Shown: in pieces, positions 48,118 through 60,302 of the stretch
How positions within the stretch are numbered: position 1 is the first letter of the stretch
Layout: every line of letters starts with the position of its first letter
Assembly: GCF_029227915.1 (NCBI RefSeq)
Contig: NC_079882.1
Location: 16,816,501-16,880,500 of the forward strand
From: Hydractinia symbiolongicarpus
Taxonomy: Eukaryota > Cnidaria > Hydrozoa > Anthoathecata > Hydractiniidae
Length of the DNA stretch: 64,000 bases
Direction: 5' to 3'
The notes under the pieces: generated by a model
Told to the model about the DNA's origin: nothing
What the model saw: only the letters and a program-made list of their open reading frames with translations
The model's database searches: none
Position numbers and translations under genes: made by a program

Positions 48118-48481
48118 ATGGCCTTTTGCGGTCTAATAAAGGCCTCACACGTAAATCACTTGGTTCCATCTGCCTGCGCAGGTTACCACTGGACTATTCC
48201 TTCCAGTCTCAATGCACTACAACGTTTCAAGTGGTTTTCCTTAGCGCCGTGGCCTTAGAACACTCTTAACTACCTGCACAGTCCTGTAAAGGCTGTAATA
48301 TGGCCTTTTGCAGTCTATTAAAGGCCTCACACGTAAATCACGTGGTTTCACCTGTCTGCGCAGGTTACCATTGGCCTAGTCCTTACATTCTCAATGCGCT
48401 ACAACGTCCCAAGTCGTTTTCATTGGCGCCGTTGCTTTACAACACTCTTAACTACGTGCACAGTCCTATAAAGGCTGTAAT
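46300..48481 (+). repeat. About 2.2-kb duplication, copy 1 (partner at 60,485)
   Basis: Matches 60,485-62,666 at offset 14,185. Private markers shared by both are AACACTCCTAACTAC, AAAGGATTCATACG and GTGCAGAGTCC. One visible difference is CACCTCCCTGCG near 47,260 against CACCTGCCTGCG near 61,445. It ends at 48,482/62,667, where the next monomers differ. Confidence 0.88.
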
Positions 48482-51400
48482 ATGGCCTTTTGCAGTCTAA
48501 TAAAAGCCTCACACGTAAATCACGTGGTTCCATCTGCCTGCGCAGGTTACCATTGGACTATTCCTTCCAGTCTCAATGCACTACAACGTCCCAAGTCGTT
48601 TTCATTGGCGAAGTTGCCTTAGAACACTCTTAACGTGCACAGGCCTATAAAGGCTGTAATATGGCCTTTTGCAGTGTAATAAAGGCCTCACACGTAAATC
48701 ACGTGGTTTCACCTGTCTGCGTAGGTTACAATTGGCCTAGTCCTTACAGTCTCAATGCGCTACAACGTCCCAAGTCGTTTTCATTGGCGAAGTTGCCTTA
48801 GAACACTCTTAACTACGTGCACAGTCCTATAAAGGCTGTGATATGGCCTTTTGCAGTCTAGTAAAGGCCTCCCACGTAAATCACGTGGTTTCACCGGTCT
48901 GCGCAGGTCACCATTGGCCTAGTCCTTCCAGTCTCAATGCACTACAACGTCCCAAGTCGTTTTCATTAGTGCCGCTGCCTTACAACACTCTTAACTACGT
49001 GAACAGTCCTATAAAGGCTGTAATTTGGCCTTTTGCAGTCTAGTAAAGGCTTCATGCGTAAATCACGTGGTTTCACCTGCCTGCGCAGGTTACCATTGGT
49101 CTAGTCCTTCCAGTCTCCATGTGCTACAACGTCCCAAGTCGTTTTCATTAGCGCCATTGCTTTACAACACTCTTAACTACGTGCACAGTCCTATAAAGGC
49201 TGTAATATGGCCTTTTGCAGTCTAATAAAAGCCTCACACGTAAATCACGTGGTTTCACCTGTCTGCGTAGGTTACAATTGGCCTAGTCCTTACAGTCTCA
49301 ATGCGCTACAACGTCCCAAGTCGTTTTCATTGGCGAAGTTGCCTTAGAACACTCTTAACTACGTGCACAGTCCTATAAAGGCTGTGATATGGCGTTTTGC
49401 AGTCTAGTAAAGGCCTCACACGTAAATCACGTGGTTTCAACGGTCTGCGCAGGTCACCATTGGCCTAGTCCTTCCAGTCTCAATGCACTACAACGTCCCA
49501 AGTCGTTTTCATTAGCGCCGCTGCCTTACAACACTCTTAACTACGTGAACAGTCCTATAAAGGCTGTAATTTGGCCTTTTGCAGTCTAGTAAAGGCTTCA
49601 TGCGTAAATCACGTGGTTTCACCTGCCTGCGCAGGTTACCATTGGTCTAGTCCTTTCAGTCTCAATGTGCTACAACGTCCCAAGTCGTTTTCATTGGCGA
49701 ATTTGCCTTAGAACACTCTTAACTACGTGCACAGTCCTATAAAGGCTGTAATATGGCCTTTTGCAGTCTAATAAAGGCCTCACACGTAAATCACGTGGTT
49801 TAACCTGTCTGCACAGGTTACCATTGGTCTAGTCCTTACAGTCTCAATGCGCTACAACGTCCCAAGTGTTTTTATTAGCGCCGTTGCCTTACAACACTCT
49901 TAACTGCGTGCACAGTCCTATAAAGGCTGTAATTTGGCTTTTTGCAGTCTAGCAAAGGCTTCATACGTAAATCACGTGGTTTCACCTGCCTGCGCAGGTT
50001 ACCATTGGTCTAGTCCTTCCAGTCGCCATGTGCTACAACGTCCCAAGTCGTTTTCATTAGCGCCATTGCTTTACAACACTCTTAACTACGTGCACAGTCC
50101 TATAAAGGCTGTAATATGGCCTTTTGCAGTCTAATAAAAGCCTCACACGTAAATCACGTGGTTCCATCTGCCTGCGCAGGTTACCATTGGACTATTCCTT
50201 CCAGTCTCAATGCACTACAACGTCCCAAGTCGTTTTCATTGGCGAAGTTGCCTTAGAACACTCTTAACTACGTGCACAGTCCTATAAAGGCTGTAATATG
50301 GCCTTTTGCAGTCTAATAAAGGCCTCACACGTAAATCACGTTGTTTCACCTGCCTGCGCAGGTTACCATCGGCCTAGTCCTTCCAGTCTCAATGTGCTAC
50401 AACGTCCCAAGTCGTTTTCATTAGCGCCGTTGCTTTACAACACTCTTAACTACGTGCACAGTCCTATAAAGGCTGTAATATGGCCTTTTGCAGTCTAATA
50501 AAGGCCTCACGCGTAAATCACGTGATTTCACCGGTCTGCGCAGGTTACCATTGGCCTAGTCCTTCCAGTCTCAATGCGCTACAACGTCCCAAGTCGTTTT
50601 CATTATCGCTGTTGCCTTACAACACTCTTAACTACGTGCACAGTCCTATAAAGGCTGTAATATGGCCTTTTGCGGTCTAATAAAGGCCTCACACGTAAAT
50701 CACTTGGTTCCATCTGCCTGCGCAGGTTACCACTGGACTATTCCTTCCAGTCTCAATGCACTACAACGTTTCAAGTGGTTTTCCTTAGCGCCGTGGCCTT
50801 AGAACACTCTTAACTACCTGTACAGTCCTGTAAAGGCTGTAATATGGCCTTTTGCAGTCTATTAAAGGCCTCACACGTTAATCACGTGGTTTCACCTGTC
50901 TGCGCAGGTTACCATTGGCCTAGTCCTTACATTCTCAATGCGCTACAACGTCCCAAGTCGTTTTCATTGGCGCCGTTGCTTTACAACACTCTTAACTACG
51001 TGCACAGTCCTATAAAGGCTGTAATTTGGCCTTTTGCAGTCTAGCAAAGGCTTCATACGTAAATCACGTGGTTTCACCTGCCTGCGCAGGTTACCATTGG
51101 TCTAGTCCTTCCAGTCTCCATGTGCTACAACGTCCCAAGTCGTTTTCATTAGCGCCATTGCTTTACAACACTCTTAACTACGTGCACAGTCCTATAAAGG
51201 CTGTAATATGGCCTTTTGCAGTCTAATAAAAGCCTCACACGTAAATCACGTGGTTCCATCTGCCTGCGCAGGTTACCATTGGCCTAGTCCTTCCAGTCTC
51301 AATGCACTACAACGTCCCAAGTCGTTTTCATTATCGCTGTTGCCTTACAACACTCTTAAATACGTGCACAGTCCTATAAAGGCTGTAATATGGCCTTTTG

Positions 51401-51935
51401 CAGTCTAATAAAGGCCTCACACGTAAATCACGTTGTTTCACCTGCCTGCGCAGGTTACCATCGGCCTAGTCCTTCCAGTCTCAATGTGCTACGACGTCCC
51501 AAGTCGTTTTCATTAGCGCCGTTGCTTTACAACACTCTTAACTACGTGCACAGTCCTATAAAGGCTGTAATATTGGCTTTTGCAGTCTAATAAAGGCCTC
51601 ACACGTAAATCACGTGATTTCACCGGTCTGCGCAGGTTATCATTGGCCTAGTCCTTCCAGTCTCAATGCGCTACAACGTCCCAAGTCGTTTTCATTATCG
51701 CTGTTGCCTTACAACACTCTTAAATACGTGCACAGTCCTATAAAGGCTGTAATATGGCCTTTTGCAGTCTAATAAAGGCCTCACACGTAAATCGCGTGGT
51801 TCCATTTGTCTGTGCAGGTTACCATTGGACTATTACTTCCAGTCTCAATGCGCTACAGCGTCCCAAGTCATTTTCATTAGCGCCGTTGCCATACAACACT
51901 CTTAACTACGTGCACAGTCCTATAAAGGCTGTAAT

Positions 51936-53760
51936 ATGGCCTTTTGCAGTCTAATAAAGGCCCCACACGTAAATCACGTGGTTTCACCGGTCTGCGCCGG
52001 TTACCATTGGCCTAGTCCTTCCAGTCTCAATGTGCTACAACGTCCCAAGTCGTTTTCATTAGCGCCGTTGCCTTACAACACTCTTAACTACGTGCACAGT
52101 CCTATAAAGGCTGTAATATGGCCTTTTGCAGTCTAATAAAGGCTTCACACGTAAATCACGTGGTTTCACCTGTCTGCGTAGGTTACCATTGGCCTAGTCC
52201 TTACAATTTCAATGCGCTACAACGTCCCAAGTCGTTTTCATTGGCGAAGTTGCCTTAGAACACTCTTAACGTGCACAGGCCTATAAAGGCTGTAATATGG
52301 CCTTTTGCAGTCTAATAAAGGCCTCACACGTAAATCACGTGGTCTCACCTGTCTGTGCAGGTTACCATTGGACTAGTCGTTCCAGTCTCAATGCGCTACA
52401 ACGTCCCAAGTCGTTTTCATTAGCGCCGTTGCATTACAACACTCTTAACTACGTGCACAGTCCTATAAAGGCTGTAATATAGCCTTTTGCAGTCTAATAA
52501 AGGCCTCACACGTAAATCACGTGGTTTCACCTGTCTGCGTAGGTTACAATTGGCCTAGTCCTTACAGTCTCAATGCGCTACAACGTCCCAAGTCGTTTTC
52601 ATTGGCGAAGTTGCCTTAGAACACTCTTAACTACGTGCACAGTCCTATAAAGGCTGTGATATGGCCTTTTGCAGTCTAGTAAAGGCCTCACACGTAAATC
52701 ACGTGGTTTCACCGGTCTGCGCAGGTCACCATTGGCCTAGTCCTTCCAGTCTCAATGCACTACAACGTCCCAAGTCGTTTTCATTAGCGCCGCTGCCTTA
52801 CAACACTCTTAACTACGTGAACAGTCCTATAAAGGCTGTAATTTGGCCTTTTGCTGTCTAGTAAAGGCTTCATGCGTAAATCACGTGGTTTCACCTGCCT
52901 GCGCAGGTTACCATTGGTCTAGTCCTTTCAGTCTCAATGTGCTACAACGTCCCAAGTCGTTTTCATTGGCGAATTTGCCTTAGAACACTCTTAACTACGT
53001 GCACAGTCCTATAAAGGCTGTAATATGGCCTTTTGCAGTCTAATAAAGGCCTCACACGTAAATCACGTGGTTTAACCTGTCTGCACAGGTTACCATTGGT
53101 CTAGTCCTTACACTCTCAATGCGCTACAACGTCCCAAGTGTTTTTATTAGCGCCGTTGCCTTACAACACTCTTAACTGCGTGCACAGTCCTATAAAGGCT
53201 GTAATTTGGCCTTTTGCAGTCTAGCAAAGGCTTCATACGTAAATCACGTGGTTTCACCTGCCTGCGCAGGTTACCATTGGTCTAGTCCTTCCAGTCTTCA
53301 TGTGCTACAACGTCCCAAGTCGTTTTCATTAGCGCCATTGCTTTACAACACTCTTAACTACGTGCACAGTCCTATAAAGGCTGTAATATGGCCTTTTGCA
53401 GTCTAATAAAAGCCTCACACGTAAATCACGTGGTTCCATCTGCCTGCGCAGGTTACCATTGGACTATTCCTTCCAGTCTCAATGCACTACAACGTCCCAA
53501 GTCGTTTTCATTGGCGAAGTTGCCTTAGAACACTGTTAACTACGTGCACAGTCCTATAAAGGCTGTAATATGGCCTTTTGCAGTCTAATAAAGGCCTCAC
53601 ACGTAAATCACGTTGTTTCACCTGCCTGCGCAGGTTACCATCGGCCTAGTCCTTCCAGTCTCAATGTGCTACAACGTCCCAAGTCGTTTTCATTAGCGCC
53701 GTTGCTTTACAACACTCTTAACTACGTGCACAGTCCTATAAAGGCTGTAATGTGGCCTTT
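51936..53760 (+). repeat. 1.8-kb duplication, copy 2 (partner at 44,666)
   Basis: The second copy at offset 7,270. A point change at about 52,480 (ATATAGCC for ATATGGCC) and another at 53,112 (CACTCTCAATG) distinguish it from copy 1. Confidence 0.87.
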
Positions 53761-54297
53761 TGCAGTCTAATAAAGGCCTCACACGTAAATCACGTGATTT
53801 CACCGGTCTGCGCAGGTTACCATTGGCCTAGTCCTTCCAGTCTCAATGCGCTACAACGTCCCAAGTCGTTTTCATTATCGCTGTTGCCTTACAACACTCT
53901 TAAATGCGTGCACAGTCCTATAAAGGCTGTAATATGGCCTTTTGCAGTCTAATAAAGGCCTCACACGTAAATCACGTTGTTTCACCTGCCTGCGCAGGTT
54001 ACCATCGGCCTAGTCCTTCCAGTCTCAATGTGCTACAACGTCCCAAGTCGTTTTCATTAGCGCCGTTGCTTTACAACACTCTTAACTACGTGCACAGTCC
54101 TATAAAGGCTGTAATATTGGCTTTTGCAGTCTAATAAAGGCCTCACACGTAAATCACGTGATTTCACCGGTCTGCGCAGGTTATCATTGGCCTAGTCCTT
54201 CCAGTCTCAATGCGCTACAACGTCCCAAGTCGTTTTCATTATCGCTGTTGCCTTACAACACTCTTAAATACGTGCACAGTCCTATAAAGGCTGTAAT

Positions 54298-55753
54298 ATG
54301 GCCTTTTGCAGTCTAATAAAGGCCTCACACGTAAATCGCGTGGTTCCATTTGTCTGTGCTGGTTACCATTGGACTATTACTTCCAGTCTCAATGCGCTAC
54401 AGCGTCCCAAGTCATTTTCATTAGCGCTGTTGCCATACAACACTTTTAACTACGTGCACAGTCCTATAAAGGCTGTAATATGGCCTTTTGCAGTCTAATA
54501 AAGGCTTCACACGTAAATCACGTTGTTTCACCTGCCTGCGCAGGTTACCATTGGCCTAGTCCTTCCAGTCTCAATGTGCTACAACGTCCCAAGTCGTTTT
54601 CATTAGCGCCGTTGCTTTACAACACTCTTAACTACGTTCACAGTCCTATAAAGGCTGTAATATGGCCTTTTGCGGTCTAATAAAGCCCTCACACGTAAAT
54701 CACTTGGTTCCATCTGCCTGCGCAGGTTACCACTGGACTATTCCTTCCAGTCTCAATGCACTACAACGTTTTAAGTGGTTTTCCTTAGCGCCGTGGCCTT
54801 AGAACACTCTTAACTACCTGCACAGTCCTATAAAGGCTGTAATTTGGCCTTTTGCAGTCTAGCAAAGGCTTCATACGTAAATCACGTGGTTTCACCTGCC
54901 TGCGCAGGTTACCATTGGTCTAGTCCTTCCAGTCTCCATGTGCTACAACGTCCCAAGTCGTTTTCATTAGCGCCATTGCTTTACAACACTCTTAACTACG
55001 TGCACAGTCCTATAAAGGCTGTAATATGGCCTTTTGCAGTCTAATAAAAGCCTCACACGTAAATCACGTGGTTCCATCTGCCTGCGCAGGTTACCATTGG
55101 ACTATTCCTTCCAGTCTCAATGCACTACAACGTCCCAAGTCGTTTTCATTATCGCTGTTGCCTTACAACACTCTTAAATACGTGCACAGTCCTATAAAGG
55201 CTGTAATATGGCCTTTTGCAGTCTAATAAAGGCCTCACACGTAAATCGCGCGGTTCCATTTGTCTGTGCAGGTTACCATTGGACTATTACTTCCAGTCTC
55301 AATGCGCTACAGCGTCCCAAGTCATTTTCATTAGCGCTGTTGCCATACAACACTTTTAACTACGTGCACAGTCCTATAAAGGCTGTAATATGGCCTTTTG
55401 CAGTCTAATAAAGGCTTCACACGTAAATCACGTTGTTTCACCTGCCTGCGCAGGTTACCATTGGCCTAGTCCTTCCAGTCTCAAAGTGCTACAACGTCCC
55501 AAGTCGTTTTCATTAGCGCCGTTGCTTTACAACACTCTTAACTACGTTCACAGTCCTATAAAGGCTGTAATATGGCCTTTTGCGGTCTAATAAAGCCCTC
55601 ACACGAAAATCACTTGGTTCCATCTGCCTGCGCAGGTTACCACTGGACTATTCCTTCCAGTCTCAATGCACTACAACGTTTCAAGTGGTTTTCCTTAGCG
55701 CCGTGGCCTTAGAACACTCTTAACTACCTGCACAGTCCTGTAAAGGCTGTAAT
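54298..55753 (+). repeat. 910-bp, 5-monomer tandem duplication
   Basis: The monomers at 54,298, 54,480 and 54,662 recur at 55,208, 55,390 and 55,572. They share GCGCTGTTGCCATAC, AACACTTTTAAC and TAAAGCCCTCACACG, none of which I see as a set elsewhere. Single-base differences between the copies are few. Confidence 0.83.
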
Positions 55754-56780
55754 ATGGCCTTTTGCAGTCTATTAAAGGCCTCACACGTAAATCACGTGGT
55801 TTCACCTGTCTGCGCAGGTTACCATTGGCCTAGTCCTTACATTCTCAATGCGCTACAACGTCCCAAGTCGTTTTCATTGGCGCCGTTGCTTTACAACACT
55901 CTTAACTACGTGCACAGTCCTATAAAGGCTGTTATTTGGCCTTTTGCAGTCTAGCAAAGGCTTCATACGTAAATCACGTGGTTTCACCTGCCTGCGCAGG
56001 TTACCATTGGTCTAATCCTTCCAGTCTCCATGTGCTACAACGTCCCAAGTCGTTTTCATTAGCGCCATTGCTTTACAACACTCTTAACTACGTGCACAGT
56101 CCTATAAAGGCTGTAATATGGCCTTTTGCAGTCTAATAAAAGCCTCACACGTAAATCACGTGGTTCCATCTGCCTGCGCAGGTTACCATTGGACTATTCC
56201 TTCCAGTCTCACTGCACTACAACGTCCCAAGTCGTTTTCATTGGCGAAGTTGCCTTAGAACACTCTTAACTACGTGCACAGTCCTATAAAGGCTGTAATA
56301 TGGCCTTTTGCAGTCTAATAAAGGCCTCACACGTAAATCACGTTGTTTCACCTGCCTGCGCAGGTTACCATCGGCATAGTCCTTCCAGTCTCAATGTGCT
56401 ACAACGTCCCAAGTCGTTTTCATTAGCGCCGTTGCTTTACAACACTCTTAACTACGTGCACAGTCCTATAAAGGCTGTAATATGGCCTTTTGCAGTCTAA
56501 TAAAGGCCTCACACGTAAATCACGTGATTTCACCGGTCTGCGCAGGTTACCATTGGCCTAGTCCTTCCAGTCTCAATGCGCTACAACGTCCCAAGTCGTT
56601 TTCATTATCGCTGTTGCCTTACAACACTCTTAAATACGTGCACAGTCCTATAAAGGCTATAATATGGCCTTTTGCAGTCTAATAAAGGCCTCACACGTAA
56701 ATCACGTTGTTTCACCTGCCTGCGCAGGTTACCATCGGCCTAGTCCTTCCAGTCTCAATGTGCTACAACGTCCCAAGTCG
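55754..56780 (+). repeat. 1.03-kb duplication, copy 1 (partner at 62,485)
   Basis: Matches 62,485-63,511 at offset 6,731, including the private ATCGGCATAGTCC at about 56,371 and 63,102. The pair separates where copy 1 reads TTAGCGCCG and copy 2 reads TTGGCGAAG. Confidence 0.83.
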
Positions 56781-57209
56781 TTTTCATTAGCGCCGTTGCT
56801 TTACAACACTCTTAACTACGTGCACAGTCCTATAAAGGCTGTAATATTGGCTTTTGCAGTCTAATAAAGGCCTCACACGTAAATCACGTGATTTCACCGG
56901 TCTGCACAGGTTATCATTGGCCTAGTCCTTCCAGTCTCAATGCGCTACAACGTCCCAAGTCGTTTTCATTATCGCTGTTGCCATACAACACCCTTAACTA
57001 CGTGCACAGTCCTATAAAGGCTGTAATATGGCCTTTTGCAGTCTAATAAAGGCTTCACACGTAAATCACGTTGTTTCACCTACCTGCGCAGGTTACCATT
57101 GGCCTAGTCCTTCCAGTCTCAATGTGCTACAACGTCCCAAGTCGTTTTCATTAGCGCCGTTGCTTTACAACACTCTTAACTACGTTCACAGTCCTATAAA
57201 GTCTGTAAT

Positions 57210-60200
57210 ATAGCCTTTTGCAGTCTAATAAAGGCCTCACACGTAAATCACTTGGTTCCATCTGCCTGCGCAGGTTACCACTGGACTATTCCTTCCAGTC
57301 TCAATGCGCTACAACGTCCCAAGTCGTTTTCATTGGCGCCCTTGCTTTACAACACTCATAACTACGTGCACAGTCCTATAAAGGCTGTAATATGGCCCTT
57401 TGCAGTCTAATAAAGGCTTCACACGTAAATCACGTGGCTTCACATGCCTGCGCAGGTTACCATTGGCCTAGTCCTTCCAGTCTCAATGTGCAACAACGTC
57501 TCAAGTCGTGTTCATCAGCGCCGTTGCCTTAAGACACTCTTAACTACGTGCACAGTCCTATAAAGGCTGTAATATGGCCCTTTGCTGTCTAATAAAGGCC
57601 TCACACGTTAATCACGTGGTTTCACCCTTCTGCGCAGGTCACCATTGGACTAGTCGTTCCAGTCTCAATGCGCTACAACCTCCCAAGTCGTTTTCATTAG
57701 CGCTGTTGCTTTACAACACTCTTAACTACGTGCACAGTCCTATAAAGGCTGTAATATGGCCTTTTGCAGTATAATAAAGGCCTCACACGTAAATCACATG
57801 GTTTCACCGATCTGCGCAGGATACCATTGGACTATTCCTTCAAGTCTAAATGCGCTACAACGTCTCAAGTCATTTTCATTATCGCTGTTGCCTTACAACA
57901 CTCTTAAATACGTGCACAGTCATATAAAGGCTGTAATATGGCCTTTTGCACTCTAATAAAGGCCTCACACGTAAATCACGTGGTTTCACCGGTCTGCGCA
58001 GGTTACCATTGGACTATTCCTTCCAGTCTCAATGCACTACAACGTCCCAAGTCGTTTTCATTAGCGCCGTTGCCTTACAACACTCTTAACTACGTTCACA
58101 GTCCTATAAAGGCTGTAATTTGGCCTTTTGCAGTCTAATAAAGGCCTCACACGTTAATGACGTGGTTTCACCGGTCTGCGCAGGTTACCATTGGACTATT
58201 CCTTCCAGTCTAAATGAGCTGCAACGTCTCAAGTCGTTTTTATTATCGCTGTTGCCTTACAACACTCTTAAATACTTGCACAGTCCTATAAAGGCTGTAA
58301 TATGGCCTTTTGCAGTCTAATAAAGGCCTCACACGTAAATCACGTGGTTTCACCGGTCTGCGCAGGTTTCCATTGGCCTAGTCCTTCCAGTCTCAATGCG
58401 CTACAACGTCCCAAGCCGTTTTCATTAGCGAAGTTGCCTTAGAACAATCTTAACTACGTCCTAGTCCTATAAAGGCTGTATTATGGCCTTTTGCAGTCTA
58501 ATAAATGCCTCACACGTAAATCACGTGGTTCCATCTGCCTGCGCAGGTTACCATTGGACTATTCCTTCCAGTCTCAATGCACTACAACGTTCCAAGTGGT
58601 TTTTCTTAGCGCCGTGGCCTTAGAACACTCTTAACTACGTGCACAGTCCTATAAAGGCTGTAATATGGCCCTTTGCAGTCTAATAAAGGCCACACACGTA
58701 AATCACGTTGTTCCATTTGCCTGTGCAGGTTTCCATTGGCCTAGTCCTTCCAGTCTCAATGTGCTACAACGTCTCAAGTCGTTTTCATTAGCGCCGTTGC
58801 CTTAAGACACTCTTAACTACGTGCACAGTCCTATAAAGGCTGTAGTATTGCCCTTTGCAGTCTAATAAAGGCCTCACACGTTAATCACGTGTTTTCACCG
58901 GTCTGCGCAGGTCACCATTGGCCTAGTCCTTCCAGTCTCAATGCGCTACAACGTCCCAAGTCGTTTTTATTAGCGCCGCTGCCTTACAACACTCTTAACT
59001 ACGTGCACAGTCCTATAAAGGCTGTAATTTGGCCTTTTGCAGTCTAGTAAAGGCTTCATACGTAAATCACGTGGTTTCACCTGCCTGCGCAGGTTGCCAT
59101 TGGTCTAGTCCTTTCAGTCTCAATGTGCTACAACGTCCCAAGTCGTTTTCATTGGCGAAGTTGCCTTAGAACACTCTTAACTACGTGCACAGTCCTATAA
59201 AGGCTGTAATATGGCCTTTTGCAGTCTAGTAAAAGCTTCATACGTAAATCACGTGGTTTCACCTGCCTGCGCAGGTTACCATTGGTATAGTCCTTCCAGT
59301 CTCCATGTGCTACAACGTCCCAAGTCGTTTTCATTAGCGCCATTGTTTTACAACACTCTTAACTACGTGCACAGTCCTATAAAGGCTGTAATATGGCCCT
59401 TTGCAGTCTAATAAAAGCCTCACACGTAAATCACGTGGTTCCATCTGCCTGCGCAGGTTACCATTGGACTATTCCTTCCAGTCTCAATGCACTACAACGT
59501 CCCAAGTCGTTTGCATTGGCGAAGTTGCCTTAGAACACTCTTAACTACGTGCACAGTCCTATAAAGGCTGTAATATGGCCTTTTGCAGTCTAATAAAGGC
59601 CTCACACGTAAATCACGTGGTTTCACCTGTCGGCGTAGGTTACCATTGGCCTAGTCCTTACAGTCTCAATGCGCTACAACGTCCCAAGTCGTTTTCATTA
59701 GCGCCGTTGCCTTAAGACACTCTTAACTACGTGCACAGTCCTATAAAGGCTGTAATATGGCCCTTTGCAGTCTAATAAAGGCTTCACACGTAAATCACGT
59801 TATTCCATTTGCCTGTGCAGGTTTCCATTGGCCTAGTCCTTCCAGTCTCAATGTGCTACAACGTCTCAAGTCGTTTTCATTAGCGCCATTGCCTTAAGAC
59901 ACTCTTAACTACGTGCACAGTCCTATAAAGGCTGTAGTATTGCCCTTTGCAGTCTAATAAATGTCTCACACGTTAATCACGTGGTTTCACCGGTCTGCGC
60001 AGGTCACCATTGGCCTAGTCCTTCCAGTCTCAATGCGCTACAACGTCCCAAGTCGTTTTCATTAGCGCCGTTGCCTTACAACACTCTTAACTACGTGCAC
60101 AGTCCTATAAAGGCTGTAATTTGGCCTTTTGCAGTCTAATAAAGGCCTCACACGTTAATGACGTGGTTTTACCGGTCTGCGCAGGCTACCATTGGACTAT

Positions 60201-60302
60201 TCCTTCCAGTCTAAATGAGATGCAACGTCTCAAGTCGTTTTTATTATCGCTGTTGCCTTACAACACTCTTAAATACTTGCACAGTCCTATAAAGGCTGTA
60301 AT
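57210..60302 (+). repeat. Island of second-domain monomers inside the third domain
   Basis: From the chimeric monomer at 57,210-57,391 onward, the types revert to those of 21-44 kb: CCCTTTGCTGTC at 57,574 as at 27,839, TAGTATTGCCC, and GAAGTTGCC with GTCCTAGTCC. The chimera has CACTTGGTTCC in front and CTTTACAACACTCATAAC behind. Monomers at 58,120 and 60,121 are 2,001 bp apart and share the rare TTTTTATTATCGC. The region ends at 60,303 with a return to third-domain types. Confidence 0.78.

Larger units (their letters stand above)
44549..57300 (+). repeat. Third HOR domain, first part
   Basis: About 70 monomers dominated by types with TAGCAAAGGCTTCATACG, ATCGGCCTAGTCC, ATTGGCGAAGTTGCC and GTTTAACCTGTCTGCACAGG. 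There is no single clean period. Duplications at offsets of 727, 909, 910, 1,636, 2,544 and 7,270 bp overlap. Read in the same direction, several monomer strings (for example 53,206-54,498) follow the order seen on the minus strand in the left arm at 6,140-7,068. Confidence 0.82.
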